From Eublepharis macularius (lineage: Eukaryota > Chordata > Lepidosauria > Squamata > Eublepharidae), in NCBI RefSeq assembly GCF_028583425.1, contig NC_072805.1:16502001-16566000 (forward strand): DNA of 64,000 bases, written 5' to 3'. Below, in pieces: positions 10,160 to 21,058 of this stretch. The translations under genes were made by a program, and so were the position numbers. The notes below the pieces were generated by a model. That model had not been told where the DNA came from. It was given only the letters and a program-made list of their open reading frames with translations, and did not search any database. The stretch's first letter is position 1. Every line of letters starts with the position of its first letter.

Positions 10160-10830
10160 CTATATTTAGAAAACGTATATGCCACCTCTTCAGCGGTCTC
10201 CTCAAGGTGGCTCATGGAATAAAATACAAGATCACAAACACGACAGCGTAAAAGCCATAATTATTCAAAAGAAGCCATAAAATATGGCATTCAGCAGCCT
10301 AAAATAAAACTCATAAAACAGTTCTCAGGCAAGGAGGAGACCATATGAACAGCTTACAAAGACGGAAACCCCTCAGTTCAAAGCCTGAGGGAAAAAAAGA
10401 GTGTTTTGGTCAGGCATTTAAGAGATGGTAACGTAGGTAGGCAGCAGGTGAACCTGCGGGGAGGGGCTTTCTAAAGGCCAGGTGCCACCACTGAAAAATC
10501 CCTTCCTCTAGTTGCCACCTGCCTCACTTTTGCAGGCTAGAGTACAGAGAACGGGTCTTGAGAACAGAATTTTAATTGGTCCATTTGGCAAAAGGAGGCA
10601 GTCCTTCAAAGATCCTGGCCCCATGAGAAGCAGCAGTGTGGACTGTTTCCAGAAACAAAAGGGCAGCCAATGCAGATCTTTCTGCCTGAAGGCAATCCCT
10701 GTGTCCAACCCCTGACAACAGCCAGGCTGCCATATTTTACAGCAATTAAGGATTCAGACAGTTTTCAAGGGCAGCCCTACGCAGAGCACACTGCAGTAAT
10801 CTTGAATGGAAGTTTGAGTGCTGAACCCCC
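10160..10830 (-). mobile_element. LINE 3' region (L2/CR1-like), degraded
   Basis: The plus-strand text shows CCTCAAGGTGGCTCATGGAA, poly-A-rich filler, CTAAAGGCCAGGTGCCACCA and TTAATTGGTCCATTTGGC. This is the layout of an inverted L2/CR1-like LINE 3' end. No intact reading frame remains. Confidence 0.5.
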
Positions 10831-10869
10831 CCCCCCCCACCACGCCAGTTCCAAAAGTATACAGCAGTT

Positions 10870-11090
10870 AAGCAGTTTGGCAGCAAATCAGCACTCTATT
10901 GGTTCGAATCCTGCCACTGCCCTGAGCTCAGCAGGTGGCCTTGGGCAAGCCACTCCTCTCAGCCCCAGCTTCCCAGCTGTATTGTGGGGATAATAACAAC
11001 ACTAACTTGTTTACCGTACCATTCTGGGTGAGGCACTAATCTGTCTAGAAGAGCAGTATATAAGTGCAGTTATTATATTATTATATATAT
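10870..11090 (+). mobile_element. tRNA-derived SINE, relative of 9955-10158
   Basis: It has GGTTCGAATCCTGCCACTGC (B-box region), GTGGCCTTGGGCAAGCCAC, GTGGGGATAATAACAAC, TGGGTGAGGCACTAATCTG and AGCAGTATATAAGTGCAG, then a TTA-rich tail. A C run precedes it at 10827-10840. Confidence 0.75.
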
Positions 11091-11180
11091 TAACTGGAAC
11101 TGCTCAAATAAGACAACAAGCCAGGTTTGAAAGCGGAAGACTGAAACCCTGAAGCTCCTTTCTTTCCATAGCAGATTCTT

Positions 11181-11570
11181 AACAGGCCAAAAGGTTCCCC
11201 TTCCCCTCAAACACCCCGCCACCGCTTACCTGGCCAGCGGGGAGAGGAAGAGAAGGAAACAGGCCTCCTGGGCGCGCTCCCAGGGTCAGTGTGACAATGT
11301 CACAGACGTCATTGTGCCACCCCGAGAGTGCTCCTGTGCTTCACAGCAGGCTGATTTGGACCCAAAACGGGCCCATTTGGGGCCCAAATCAGCCTGCTGC
11401 AAAGCGCATGCACACTCCCTACCTTGCACAATGATGTCACTTCCTGGAAGTGGCATCATGACAGTGCGGGACCGCGCATGTGCAGGAGCATGCCAAGAAC
11501 ATGCACGAGGTAAGCCCCAGGTCCCCCCTCCCACTGGGAGGGTAAGGGGACCTGGCAACCCTAACAGGCC
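11181..11570. mobile_element. hAT-type MITE, family B, perfect 8-bp duplication
   Basis: AACAGGCC is duplicated exactly at 11181-11188 and 11563-11570. The right end is GACCTGGCAACCCT. The left end AAAAGGTTCCCCTT is a diverged version of the consensus. The interior contains CAATGATGTCACTTCC and a GGCCCATTTGGGGCC fold-back. It lies 72 bp downstream (in gene direction) of FHOD1 exon 2. Confidence 0.85.
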
Positions 11571-11642
11571 ATGAGTGGGCACATTTTTCAACAAGAGTGG
11601 TTCTCATGCCCATATCCCAGTCGCAAAGATCTGGCGAGTTAC

Positions 11643-11749
11643 CTGATGTCCTCGTAGAACCCTTCCAGCTCATCCTTCTGTTCCAGTAAAGAAAGTTCAA
11701 GGTCCAAATAGTGTCCCGATGGCAAGACCTGCAAAGTGCAGTCCTCCAG
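11643..11749 (-). CDS. FHOD1: FHOD1 coding exon 2
   Basis: FHOD1 is a diaphanous-related formin that promotes actin filament assembly and stress fibres and is controlled through its N-terminal GTPase-binding region. This 107-bp exon translates to [20 protein letters not shown] followed by [15 protein letters not shown]. It agrees with vertebrate FHOD1 at LEDC-LQV-PSG-YLD-ELSL-EQ and LEGFYE. FHOD3 instead has HNG and LEGFQDD at the same places. The acceptor is TTTCTTCACAG and the donor is CATCAG|GTAACT. The exon starts in phase 0, joining exon 1, and ends after two bases of a codon (AG), matching the expected Ser/Arg boundary. The upstream frame to 12106 is intron read-through. I am confident of family and exon borders; FHOD1 over FHOD3 is likely. 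Confidence 0.93.
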
Positions 11750-12280
11750 CTGTGAAGAAAGAAGCACAGGTATTCTCAGAAACGACATCACCCCACGGAA
11801 GTGAGGGAAGAAGAGGCAAGCTGAGGAAACAACCTTAAATATGCACAGCCAGGGCTGATTATTCAACAGGGCAAAGTGGCACTCCTCCACACCCATAGGG
11901 CCCCCTTTCCTTTCCAAACCTTCTGCACAGGGGACCCATGGAACAAAACAAGAATCTTGGGATGCAAAGACTCCAGACTCGATTTTACACAACACACATA
12001 ATGTAGGTGAGTCAGGAATGACAATACCTCTATGCCGCCTCGGCAACAAAGCAACATGGACCATGTTGGGTCCTCCTGGAATTGCCAGACCCAAGTGAAA
12101 AGCCAAAACCAGCAGATCAGCAACTCAGAAAAAAGCCTACACCACAGCTTCCAGGCCACAGGCACCTGAAGTGGGCTATGTTCTGTGACAAACTTTTCAT
12201 TCAGACCACCAAAACCAAGGAAAAGGAAGGCCTTACAATTCGTTTCCATAGCTCTGCTGCAGCTCTAAGGCACCCACTGA

Positions 12281-12514
12281 GGGCCAAGCTACAGGTGACG
12301 AATGACACAGGTTGGACACTTGTCAGCTTCCCTCAAGTTTTGATGGGAAATGTAGGCCTCCTGGTCTTGCAGCTTGGCTCTCCGACTGCTGTCCAACGGA
12401 ATTTTCAACTGTCACTTGTCCAACATTCCGCCAAGCTGCCTACATTTCCCGCCAAAACTTGAGGGAAGCTGACAAGCGTCCAACCTGTGTCAGGCGTCAC
12501 TTGTAGTTTGGCCC
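12281..12514. mobile_element. PIF/Harbinger-like palindromic MITE, family L (long form)
   Basis: The inverted repeats start GGGCCAAGCTACAGGTGACG, with arms extending through CAGGTTGGACACTTGTCAGC and GAGGGAAGCTGACAAG. TGA flanks both sides (12278-12280 and 12515-12517). A 3-bp duplication suits PIF/Harbinger. A 118-bp short form occurs at 26269-26386 and 47944-48061. Confidence 0.75.
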
Positions 12515-12517
12515 TGA

Positions 12518-13967
12518 GAGAGATGCTCTTGCTATCAAGGGGACTGGCCCCTTTAGAAATCACACCAAGCTCCCTCCTTGAATTTCCTACCTTTGGGGGT
12601 GGCAGGGATACAAGGGAAATTGTGCCTAGGGTTTAATCCCACTAGATGTCCAAGTGATAAATAAGGGAGGAGAAACTGCACAAGGGGTCTGGGCTTGTTT
12701 ACAGACGGAACTCTGTTCCCATACATCCTGTCTTCTTCTTCTCTGTTCAAAGCGCATGGACAGATGTGTTTACCATAAACAGCCCCAGAAACAAACACCA
12801 CAAATAGCCCCAGCCAGCTCAGAAGGAACAGGAACGGAGGCATTCCCAGGGAAACGCAAGCCAGAGCGTTGTCTACGCTCTTGACTTATTTGGGGCCAAT
12901 CCCATTTAAACTGCATGCTGAGCAACGGCAATTTTATTAAAACCTTCTGCGCTCTAGGTGTGGTAGGTAATACATATGGAAGCAGTTTTCTGTTTTACCA
13001 TTCCGCAGATGGCAAAGCAATCTCCCTGAAAAGTGTATGCAAACAGAAATCCTTCTTTACCAGAGACAGTATCCTCACATCTGTCTGTGGACGCTTACAA
13101 TCTCCCCAGCACAAAGGGTTGTGCTCGTATCGCTATCCCCCCCTCCACCATTCTGTCATCTTCTTTGCAAGAACTTGACCCCCACAAATATTTCGGTGTG
13201 GCAAAAATGCACAATTTGGCATTTCTATAGACATTTGAGAGCAACAAAGTAGGAGAAAGCAATTTCCCCAGCATCACTTAAGTGCACCAGCCCAGTTAAA
13301 AAGGGTGCCAGACTTGGAAGGAGGAAATTTGTAGGATCTACACACATCTTAAGCCAAAAACTGAGTCCAGCAAGGAGGACTTGGGGTCTCTCTTCCTGTG
13401 GCGAGCTGCTGAGAGAGGGACGCAACCAAGTGCTGCCTAGAGGCATGAGAAATATCCGTCACCACACCCCTGGGTAGGAGCTTCTGCTGACTCACTTCGC
13501 ATGAGCATAGAGGTCTGACTCATCACAGAGTGATGTGGCAGCTCCAGTGGACCCCTCCAACTCATCATAGCCCCAAGAGAAGAGCTGAGCCGGGTTACAA
13601 ACACACTTCTCTGCAAGTGAGTGGGGTCGGTGGGGGGGAGGGCAGGGTACTGGATTAGTCTTCTCCATCAATTTCCCATCACAACTGCGAGTCCCTATTT
13701 GGAAATCAGATGAAAACTGCCCTTCAAGGCAAAATAGTCCAAGAGTGCACTCCCCACCACCACCTCCCAGATTTAATGCTAACCTGAGCAGGTGGCGATG
13801 AAGGATTCAAAATAAATGTTGTAAACTACAGGGACACAAACTTAGTTTCTGGAAAGTAAGCCTTGGCCTGGAGTGAAGAGCATCTGGGAACAGTATACAC
13901 AATGCTCTAAGCTGAGGATCTGGAGCCTAGGACTTTTTAAAAAAGAAAATGAAATTGTTAAGTTAGG
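12518..13967. other. No gene seen
   Basis: Intronic sequence without a recognisable repeat or conserved frame. G-rich tract at 13628-13640. Confidence 0.4.
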
Positions 13968-14291
13968 AGGATGTTCAGGGACTTTTTTCTGGGGAAAGAG
14001 GTGGGGGAACTCTCTCTGGGGCAACTCCTGGGAGGAGGTAGCACCCCCTGTACTGCGCAATGACATCACTTTCAGGAAGTGATGTCATCATGCAGGCCCC
14101 AGGAATGCTCCCGTGCTCCACGAGGCCCCCAATTTGGCCTGCCTGGCATAGGCCTGATCCTGGCCATTTTGGGCCCGTTTCGGCCCAAGTCAGGCCCGAA
14201 ATGGCCAGGAACGGGGAGGGGGGCAGTTTTGAGAACTGCCAGAACGCTGTTCTGGAGCATTCCAGCAGAGAAAAAAAGCCCTGGGGATGTT
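13968..14291. mobile_element. hAT-type MITE with family F ends and a family B-like core
   Basis: The ends CAGGGACTTTTTTCTGGGG and AGAAAAAAAGCCCTG are flanked by AGGATGTT (13968-13975) and GGGATGTT (14284-14291). The core has AAGTGATGTCATCATGCAG and GGGCCCGTTTCGGCCC, resembling family B interiors instead of the family F fold-back. The ends and core therefore look recombined. Confidence 0.75.
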
Positions 14292-16488
14292 AGAATAACC
14301 AGAGAGTGAAGGGAATAGCAGGAAAAAAATGCTTCTGGAACTAAAAGGCTCCTTAAAAATGCTTTACAGAAAGGGAAATGACAGCGGTGAACCAAATGCC
14401 GGGACTCAGAGTATGAACCATGCACTGATTTATGCCAGCACACTAAAACAATCATTAACTGTGTAAATGTATTACTTATTGTGACACCTCGTGTGTGCCA
14501 CTTCCTAATAAAGGACTTGCAACTACCAGCTTTTGGTCTGCGGAAAATTTATGGATTATTCATCAACACACCAACGATCAGTGATGTTAAGCTGTACAGT
14601 TTCAGTTATGCACGTGGGCTCCCTTTCAGTTGCTCCCTGTTGACCTCTCAGCTCTGACACAGTTTGGCTTTTTAACTGTGAAAGGTTAAAAAGCTAAACT
14701 ACCCAGAGGAAAGAGAAGGATAAAAAGCTTGTCTGTCCCAATGAAAAATCACTAGTAACGGGAACGTACGTATCTGGGCCACAACTATGGAAAAGGATAA
14801 TGTGGATCAGAACAAGTGAAAAACCCAGTAGCATTTTTTAAAAAGGTGGCTACTGGACAGGGGAGAATTGCTATTTGAATCAGCCTTCAGCGCATCTGGA
14901 TTAGGCCTTGCCACATCATTCAGCTATGCAACTATGGTGGATCCAACTGTTCCATCCCCTTACTTCTTAACCAGGACACTGGGGAAAGGTACAGCACCCG
15001 TTCAGGCAGCATAGAGTTAATGTGCGAGTCTCATTCGGCAGAGAGGTCAGACCTTTACAGCCGCTGCTGCTCCCGCCCAGCCTGCTTGTTTCCCATGCTG
15101 AGTTTTGGCAAGACGGCGACTCAGGCCCCAGAGAGGGTGATAAGGCTCCGGCCCCAGCATTCCTGCTTTGGCATCAAAAGCAAGGCTGGCCGCCTCTCAC
15201 ACTCGTCTCTTGGGATGGATACAAGCTGTTCCAGTCCCTGGCTGGTTGGGAAATCTCCGGGCAGCTTCAGTGAAAGGAAAGGAATACCTGCCTGGGAAGG
15301 ACACAGAACAACTTATTTTTCACCTCTGTGAAGGCCACAGTCCAAAAAAATTCATGGTCTGTCCCTCGAGGGTTCTGTCCCCCCTCAAGCACCAGCAGGT
15401 CCCACTTTTCGGTAGTCCACGAAAGAGAAATAAGCCAGAAACACCCCAGAGTCTCAGTTCTGAGCCTCCCCTGGGAAATGGAAGACTGTAACTCACCTCA
15501 GATATTAGGCTAAAGGACCGGTCTCAGATTTCTGGAACCAGTTTCTTCTGAGGGTGTTGGAAATGGTAACGTTTCTCTGGTGGGTGGGGGGGATGAGTAG
15601 GGGACGGCACGGCAACTCAAAACCAGACGGCAAGCTTCCTTGGCAAAAGCCGCAGCAGCATTCACTCTCCCCAGAATAGGATGGTACTAGATGTACTTGG
15701 GAGAAGGTTTATATTTAATACTCCCAGATGAAATGGTTGGAACAATCTCTTTAGGAAAATCTGACTGTTGACATAATAACTTGGGATGCAAAAAAAAAAA
15801 AAACCCAGTCCCTGTGCGTACTCGAACGCTGATGGCTGCTCAGCGTGAGAGAAGTTGAAGGCACTACAACGGGACAATGGGAATTCTCCTGCTGAGGGAG
15901 TGAAAAACCCACTACACAGGCCACATCTATGGAGTTTCCTCAGGAGGAGAGACCACGGCTTGCTCATAAATAGCAGGGCAACTCCCTTGTTTATGCCGCA
16001 CCAGACAAAGCCGTCTCATGGAAGATGACAGGGTGGGGCTCGTGTCCCTTTGGAAAGTGTGTTTTCTGTACATGACAGAAAGAAGCACTATGCATTCAAA
16101 CACACACTTATCTCTATAATAGCTGGACTGTCATTTAAGGCTCATCTCTCTCAGTAAATGCAAAACCTGGTAACAGCAGAGCTTTTCTAGATTGGAAAGA
16201 CAACTCGCACCCATTACTGGAATTTTACGTTTTTTGTGTGAAGTTTGAAAATGAAGCGCCTGTATCTGTTTGTTGGTTGAACAGTCAATTGGCTTTAAGA
16301 CCCAGATGGGATATGGTATCTGTTTGTTTGCACTTCATTTTAAAAAATAAAAGCCTTTCCATAAAGCAAGGCAATAGGTCATTCAAGTCACCTTATCACC
16401 TCTGCAATCCAGCACTGCGTTTTTAGCAAATTGTGATCTTACTCAAGTGGCACCACCACCTGCCAACTTGCAGAACTGGGATTGCCAG
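14292..16488. other. No gene seen
   Basis: The AATAAAGGACTTGC signal near 14506 resembles an LTR polyadenylation region, but no LTR ends are visible. Frames at 15020-15513 show no recognisable domain. An A run is at 15790-15803. Confidence 0.4.
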
Positions 16489-16733
16489 AGATTTGTCTGT
16501 AAACTAACCAACTTTATTGTTGCATAAGCTTTCGAGAACCACCGCTCTCTTCATCAGATGCCCTGTGTGTACTTCAACGCTGATGGCTGCGTTTGGTATC
16601 TGATGAAGAGATCTGTGGTTCTTGAAAGCTTATGCAACAATAAAGTTGGTTAGTCTTAAAGGTGCTACTGGACTCTTTACTATTTTGCAACATGGCTAAC
16701 TCCTCTGGATCTACAGATTTGTCTGTAAACTAA
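16489..16733 (+). mobile_element. Penelope-type unit, head-to-head, 18-19-bp target duplication
   Basis: AGATTTGTCTGTAAACTAA is repeated at 16489-16507 and 16715-16733. An inverted partial copy (TTTC of the core at about 16530, TCATCAG at 16551-16557) faces a forward copy. The forward copy has CTGATGA at 16600-16606, GAAA at 16624-16627 and AGCTTATGC, then AATAAAGTTGGTTAGTC, GGTGCTACTGGACTCTTT and CATGGCTAACTCCTCTGGAT. It is the cleanest target duplication of the group. Confidence 0.88.
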
Positions 16734-16756
16734 GCACAAATGCTTCACATTGAGTG

Positions 16757-16904
16757 ATTCCGCACACGTTGGATAATGCACTTCCAATCCTCTTTATAGA
16801 TCATTTGGAATGGATTTTTTTCATGTGCGGAACAAAAAATCCACCTCAAACGATTGATAAAGTGCATTGAAAGTGCATTATCCAACGTGTGCGGAATCAG
16901 CCTT
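16757..16904. mobile_element. Palindromic MITE, family I
   Basis: TGATTCCGCACACGTTGG at the left pairs with CCAACGTGTGCGGAATCA at the right. The arms continue through GATAATGCACTT, so almost the whole 148 bp can fold back. Copies at 31479-31623, 33550-33667 (truncated) and 37462-37612 share it. Confidence 0.85.
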
Positions 16905-17012
16905 GGTTACAATCGCCCGATTTTACCACTGCTGCCATTGCAACATAAATGTCACCTATGTGGGCTTGCCCTTGAAGCTAACTTGAAAACTCCAGTTGGT
17001 ACAGAAGGCCAT

Positions 17013-17192
17013 GGCCATTTCCACACTACTCACCTTCATCCGGAACGCTGCGGAACATCGTGGAAAAAACGCGGAAGATGCGTCTTCTTGTGCAAGTTTT
17101 GCGCGACGTTGCACAAAACTCACATGAGAAGACGCTATCTTCCGTGACGTTCCGCAGCGTTCCGGATGAAGGTGAGTAGTGTGGAAATAGCC
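17013..17192. mobile_element. Palindromic MITE, family A, uninterrupted
   Basis: GGCCATTTCCACACTACTCA with CCTTCATCCGGAACGCTGCG pairs with CGCAGCGTTCCGGATGAAGG and GTAGTGTGGAAATAGCC. The central TTGCGCGACGTTGCACAA makes the loop. It shows the intact structure of the element split at 381-1267. Confidence 0.85.
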
Positions 17193-17640
17193 CTTAACCT
17201 GGTTACTATTGGAAGCTATGCAGAATATGTGTATCATATCCATTCTGCAGTCACTCCATTGGCTGCCCATCAATTACCGAGTTCAGTTCAAGGTGCAATC
17301 ACATAGAAGGCTCTTCATGGCCTTGGCTCCTGATATCTCTTAAACTGCCTCTCCTCCTACATTCCACTATGACAGCTTCATTTGTCCAAGAAAGGTCTTC
17401 CAGGGGCGCCATCCTACAAATGAGCAAAATCAATGACTGCCCGTACATGTGCATTCTCTCTTGTGGCCTGGCTGCCTGAGGTGGTCTGGAAAGTGGAAGA
17501 GCATCTTCTTGGCACACAGAACATCCCAGGTTCAACCTACAGCATCTCCAGCTTAGAAGATCAGGTGGCAGGTGATGTGAAACACCTGGGTCAGACCCTG
17601 GAGAGCCACTGCCAGTCTGAGTAGACAATACTGACTTTGA
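17193..17640 (+). pseudogene. LINE ORF2 C-terminal remnant (L2/CR1-like)
   Basis: In conceptual translation, fragments reading ..HWLPI.YRVQFKV.. and ..KVEEHLL are recognisable as the C-terminal end of an L2/Rex/CR1-type ORF2, with stops and frame changes. The nucleotide landmark is CATTGGCTGCCCATCAATTA. It is a dead fragment without its 3' tail. Confidence 0.55.
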
Positions 17641-17935
17641 CAGACCAGCGGTCGGATTCAGTCTAAGGTAGCTTGATGTGTTCATCAAACTGCGTAAAAC
17701 AGAATTCTTCAGAAGGGATTTCTACAAAGGTAATAGAGTTTTATTACAACAGAATGGTTCAGAAGGGTGCTTTTAAAAAACAAAAAACAAAGAATGAGTC
17801 TGTGGACTAGATTACCCCATAGAGTATGCATTATCTGGGCTGTTGTATATATTATCTTGCTCTCACCAGTGTCTTCTACTTCTATAATATCCTTTTTTGC
17901 GCTGTTAATATAGTATGTCTAATATTTTTTGCCCC

Positions 17936-18150
17936 GACCTGGATAGCCCAGGTGAGTTGTATCTTGTCAGATTTCAGAAGCTAAGCAGAGTTGGTTGGTA
18001 ATTGGATGGGAGACCTCCAACGAAGGCCAGGGTTGCAGAGATGAGCAATGGCAAACCACCTCTGTTAGTCTCTTGCCTTGAAAACCCCACCAGGGTTCTC
18101 CATGAGTCAGCTATGACTTGAGGGCACTCTCCACCACCAATATTTCTTTG
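17936..18150 (+). mobile_element. 5S-rRNA-derived SINE
   Basis: The block CAGAAGCTAAGCAGAGTTGG then GGATGGGAGACC is recognisably the internal region of 5S rRNA. It is followed by GCAATGGCAAACCACCTCTG and CCATGAGTCAGCTATGACTT. The 5S end is incomplete and a SINE body is fused to it, so it is not an rRNA gene. Minus-strand copies are at about 22668-23395 (split) and 59830-59995. Confidence 0.8.
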
Positions 18151-18159
18151 CTATTCAAA

Positions 18160-18285
18160 ATGTCTGTAACCGTAGTCTGATTATGCTGCTTACTCATTCT
18201 ATTTATTCCACTGACTTACTCTGTGTAATCCATTTTGACTCTCAGAGAGAAAGGCAGACTATAAATAAATAAGCAAAACTTGCCA
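18160..18285 (+). mobile_element. LINE 3' tail (L2/CR1-like)
   Basis: TGTAATCCATTTTGACTCTC, GAGAAAGGCAGACTATAAAT and a short (AATA)n tail, of the same type as 9276-9411. Confidence 0.6.
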
Positions 18286-18559
18286 AACGAAATATTAGAA
18301 ACTGCGGCAATGGTTTAAAAGTTCAAGCTGACCCTATACAAACTGGCTAGGAACTACCTATAATAGGACTTGATCTCAAGGCAAACCACAGTTTTAACAT
18401 TACTAATGGGCAGAACTAGACAGCTGCTCGGCTCTGAACTGGGGATGGCAGAGTGACCAATAGTATTCCGAAACTGCAGGGTTTTTAAATGTGTTTGTGG
18501 AAAATCCTGTTCATGTGCACACAGGCTCTCCGGGACAACTGACAGGGTCCGCCAGCCCT

Positions 18560-18690
18560 GGGGGGGGCTGGGGGGACAGGGCTACCCACCTCCAGGTGGG
18601 GTCTGGAGACTGTCCTGGAATTACAACTTATTGTGTGGTCCTGAGTTCCACCACTGAGTTCCACCACCTCTTCCCAGAAAAAAAGCCCTG
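18560..18690 (+). mobile_element. Two joined MITE ends: family E fragment and family F right end
   Basis: CCACCTCCAGGTGGGGTCTG and TCCTGGAATTACAACT are family E. From about 18633, GTGTGGTCCTGAGTTCCACC to AAAAAAAGCCCTG (18690) is the right end of family F. They abut without either missing end, which suggests a deletion or template switch. Confidence 0.6.
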
Positions 18691-18707
18691 ATTACATAAG
18701 CGCAGTT

Positions 18708-18782
<75 letters not shown>
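18691..18782 (+). repeat. SINE tail remnant and (ATC)25 microsatellite
   Basis: ATAAGCGCAGTT followed by 25 ATC units (18708-18782). It corresponds to the 3' tail of the SINE at 9955-10158 in the opposite orientation. Confidence 0.85.
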
Positions 18783-18786
<4 letters not shown>

Positions 18787-19600
18787 TAGGGGAATCACAG
18801 CTTGGGTTGCATCCACATCTGCTTCGATATTACATTACGGCTGCGCTGCAGAAATCTGGATGGGCTTGTCTGCACTGGAAAACCCACTTAAAAATGACTG
18901 AAAATATTATGTAAACGTTGTTAGCAATTACTGTGCTAACAATAATATGCAGATGTGCCCTTTGTTCATGCTTCTTGATTTAGGGTAGTGATATTCAAAT
19001 TGTGAGAGCCACAACTGCAATTCCCAGCAACCAAAACAGCCACATTTATTTCTATCACTGGCACAAGGCCTGAGCCTCAGGGAGTCTTGCTGTTTTCTGT
19101 TCCTCTAGCAGCAGCTACTTCAAGGTGGAAACCTTGTGCCAATACAATCTCCACCAGGCAAGGGCCTTGCAGTTTCCTGAAACGTAGGGTGGATGCTACA
19201 TAGGGTAACAGTTCTCAGAACCACAGGTGGCACATCAAAGAGCCACATATGGCTCCCATGCTGCCGAATATCACTGATCTACATGCCATTATTGTTTTGT
19301 TTTGTTTTATTTATTCAGTATATTTAATTGTATCCTGCTTTTTCTCCACAAAGGGAACCCAAAGTGTTAGCACTCGGATCCCTTCTTCATGTTGAAAGGG
19401 CAGATTATGACTGTGGAACATCATCAACCTCTTTTTCCTCATGCACCTTAAGCACAAAACACTGCCTGGCAAGGCGGAACAGAGGCCAACCCCGGCTAGT
19501 GTTGGAAAATCACCAGAAGGTGTGTCAGATTGACTAGCTGCCCCTCCACGCCCCAGGGAAGCACTTAAGTGAAACAAAGAGGTCTTCTAGGAGTTCCTGC
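18783..19600. other. No gene seen
   Basis: Unique-looking intronic sequence. A TTTTG run at about 19295-19315 precedes a diverged SINE-like CCTGCTTTTTCTCCACAAAG. Nothing else is recognised. Confidence 0.4.
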
Positions 19601-19604
19601 TTTA

Positions 19605-20175
19605 TCTTCCCTCACCCACCCAATCTGGGCTTTTCAGGGACCTAATAGCTCTCCTCATCCAGCAATTACTGGGCTATCAAGCCCCATTCACAACTTTTGT
19701 TTACCTCAGGCAGAGCCATTAAGCCTCTCCTAACTTATTGTCCAAACTTCCAGACAAACCATCAAGCGATTATCTTTGAGGCAAGACATCAGTTTTGCCT
19801 CAGGACATGTTTTGCCCTATAATTGGGCTGCCCTCAACCACGTGCAGTGTGTCTTCTAGGACCCACGCATGCACCCTCAAATTATGTCCTCTTCTGTGAA
19901 GCACTGGGTCATTCTGCTGCTGTTCCCACGGACCTCTCCTTCTCTTCAGGACTGGTAAATATCACCGCATCCCAACTACTTTCTCCCATTTTCCTCCCTG
20001 CTTTCTAGCTAACCTTGCACGTGCGCTGTGTGTGTTTTACTGTATGCTTGCCTTTTATTTCTCTCTTAATAAAAGAAACCTTTCCTGTAGAACATCTGCC
20101 TGTTGACTGGAGAGTGCTCTAAGGGAATAATCCGGTGTCCATTGGTGGAGATCCCAAAGTTACCCCTCTCGCTAC
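19605..20175 (+). mobile_element. Possible solo LTR
   Basis: CTTAATAAAAGAAACCTTTC at about 20067, then TTGACTGGAGAGTGCTCTAA and GGAGATCCCAAAGTTACCCC, resemble the R-U5 end of an endogenous retroviral LTR. The 5' boundary and target duplication are not seen. No internal retroviral gene is present. Confidence 0.35.
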
Positions 20176-20401
20176 ATCTCCTTTAATGCTCATTCCTCCA
20201 ACTCACAAGGAGACTCCCCATTAGGGTAACAAAAGTGGGTAACAATACCAAACAAATACAGCAACAAACAAGACAAAGAGGAGAAGCATCTGAAGTTATG
20301 GGTCTTCTCCCTCTACCGGCTAACCTTCTGCCCAGCCCTAGGCTCTGAGCTGAAGGGCGAGACCCCTTTGGCACTGTTAAACAACAACAACAACAACAAC
20401 T

Positions 20402-20530
20402 ACAACCAGAGGAGTTAGCCGTGTTAGTCTGTAGTAGCAAAATCAAAAAGAGTTCAGTAGCCCCTTTAAGACTAACCAATTTTATTGTAGCATAAGCTTT
20501 CGAGAATCACGTTCTCTTCGTTAGATGCAT
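20402..20530 (-). mobile_element. Penelope-type terminal unit
   Basis: On the minus strand, CTAACGA is followed by a GAGAAC/GATTCTC stem, GAAAGCTTATGCTACAATAA, GGTTAGTCTTAAAGG and the terminal GACTAACACGGCTAACTCC. An (AAC)n stretch lies beside its distal end at 20380-20403. The core box has two substitutions from CTGANGA. Confidence 0.7.
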
Positions 20531-20667
20531 GATACAAACTGGGCAAATACAGAAGAGGAGGAGGGAGAGGGGAGAGAAGGGGACATATATTAGAAGGGGA
20601 CAAGATGCAATTAGCGGGGAGGCAACCAAAACATTCCTTTGCTAGTAAATGTAAACATCTCCTTTTG

Positions 20668-20850
20668 GTGTGGAGTCAGTTTGCCGTGTTAGTTGGAGCA
20701 GTAAAAGCATCCAATTCCTATGTAGTATAAGCCTTCAATAACCACAGCTCTCCCTGCCAGATGCATCTGACAAAGAGAGCTGTGGTCCCCAAAAGCCCAT
20801 ACCAGGCGCCACTGGGCTCCCCCAGACCACGCCGCTGTAAAGACTAAGGC
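20668..20850. mobile_element. Penelope-type unit, decayed head-to-head pair
   Basis: The minus-strand half has AGCCTTCAATAACCACAGC and TGCCAGATGCA. The plus half has CTGACAAAGAGAGCTGTGG, CCCAAAAGCCCATACC and CACTGGGCTC. Both cores are mutated, so this copy is old. Confidence 0.55.
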
Positions 20851-20939
20851 TTTATCGAAGGCGAATCTTTGGGAGCCCTGAGTTTGTTTTCCTGTAACTA
20901 GGTGGTCCCATCTGGGGGTGACAGGCGACCACCTACCTC

Positions 20940-21058
20940 GCCTGCTCCCTGGAGACGGCTCTGCACTCGCCCGCCACTCACCTCCTGTGCGGCCCAGTTG
21001 CTAACAGGCCACGGACTGGTACCGGTCCACAGACCGGGGGTTGGGGACCCCTGCTTTA
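20940..21058 (-). mobile_element. hAT (Charlie-like) fragment
   Basis: CTAACAGGCCACGGACTGGT, ACCGGTCCACAGACC and the end GGGTTGGGGACCCCTG match a widespread vertebrate hAT repeat read from its terminal end. Only about 120 bp remains. Confidence 0.6.

Noticed and set aside
9752..10205. Frames with poly-serine and poly-methionine runs
   Set aside because: They only read through the ATC microsatellite at a SINE tail.
1..11642. FHOD1 exon 3
   Set aside because: I looked for the expected LRTQLSVRV-like segment in minus-strand frames and did not find it; it probably lies left of the window.
14430..14560. LTR ending at AATAAAGGACTTGC
   Set aside because: A polyadenylation-like signal alone; no LTR ends, target duplication or primer site.
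17936..18150. 5S rRNA gene
   Set aside because: Only the internal part resembles 5S and it is fused to a SINE body; other copies show the same fusion.
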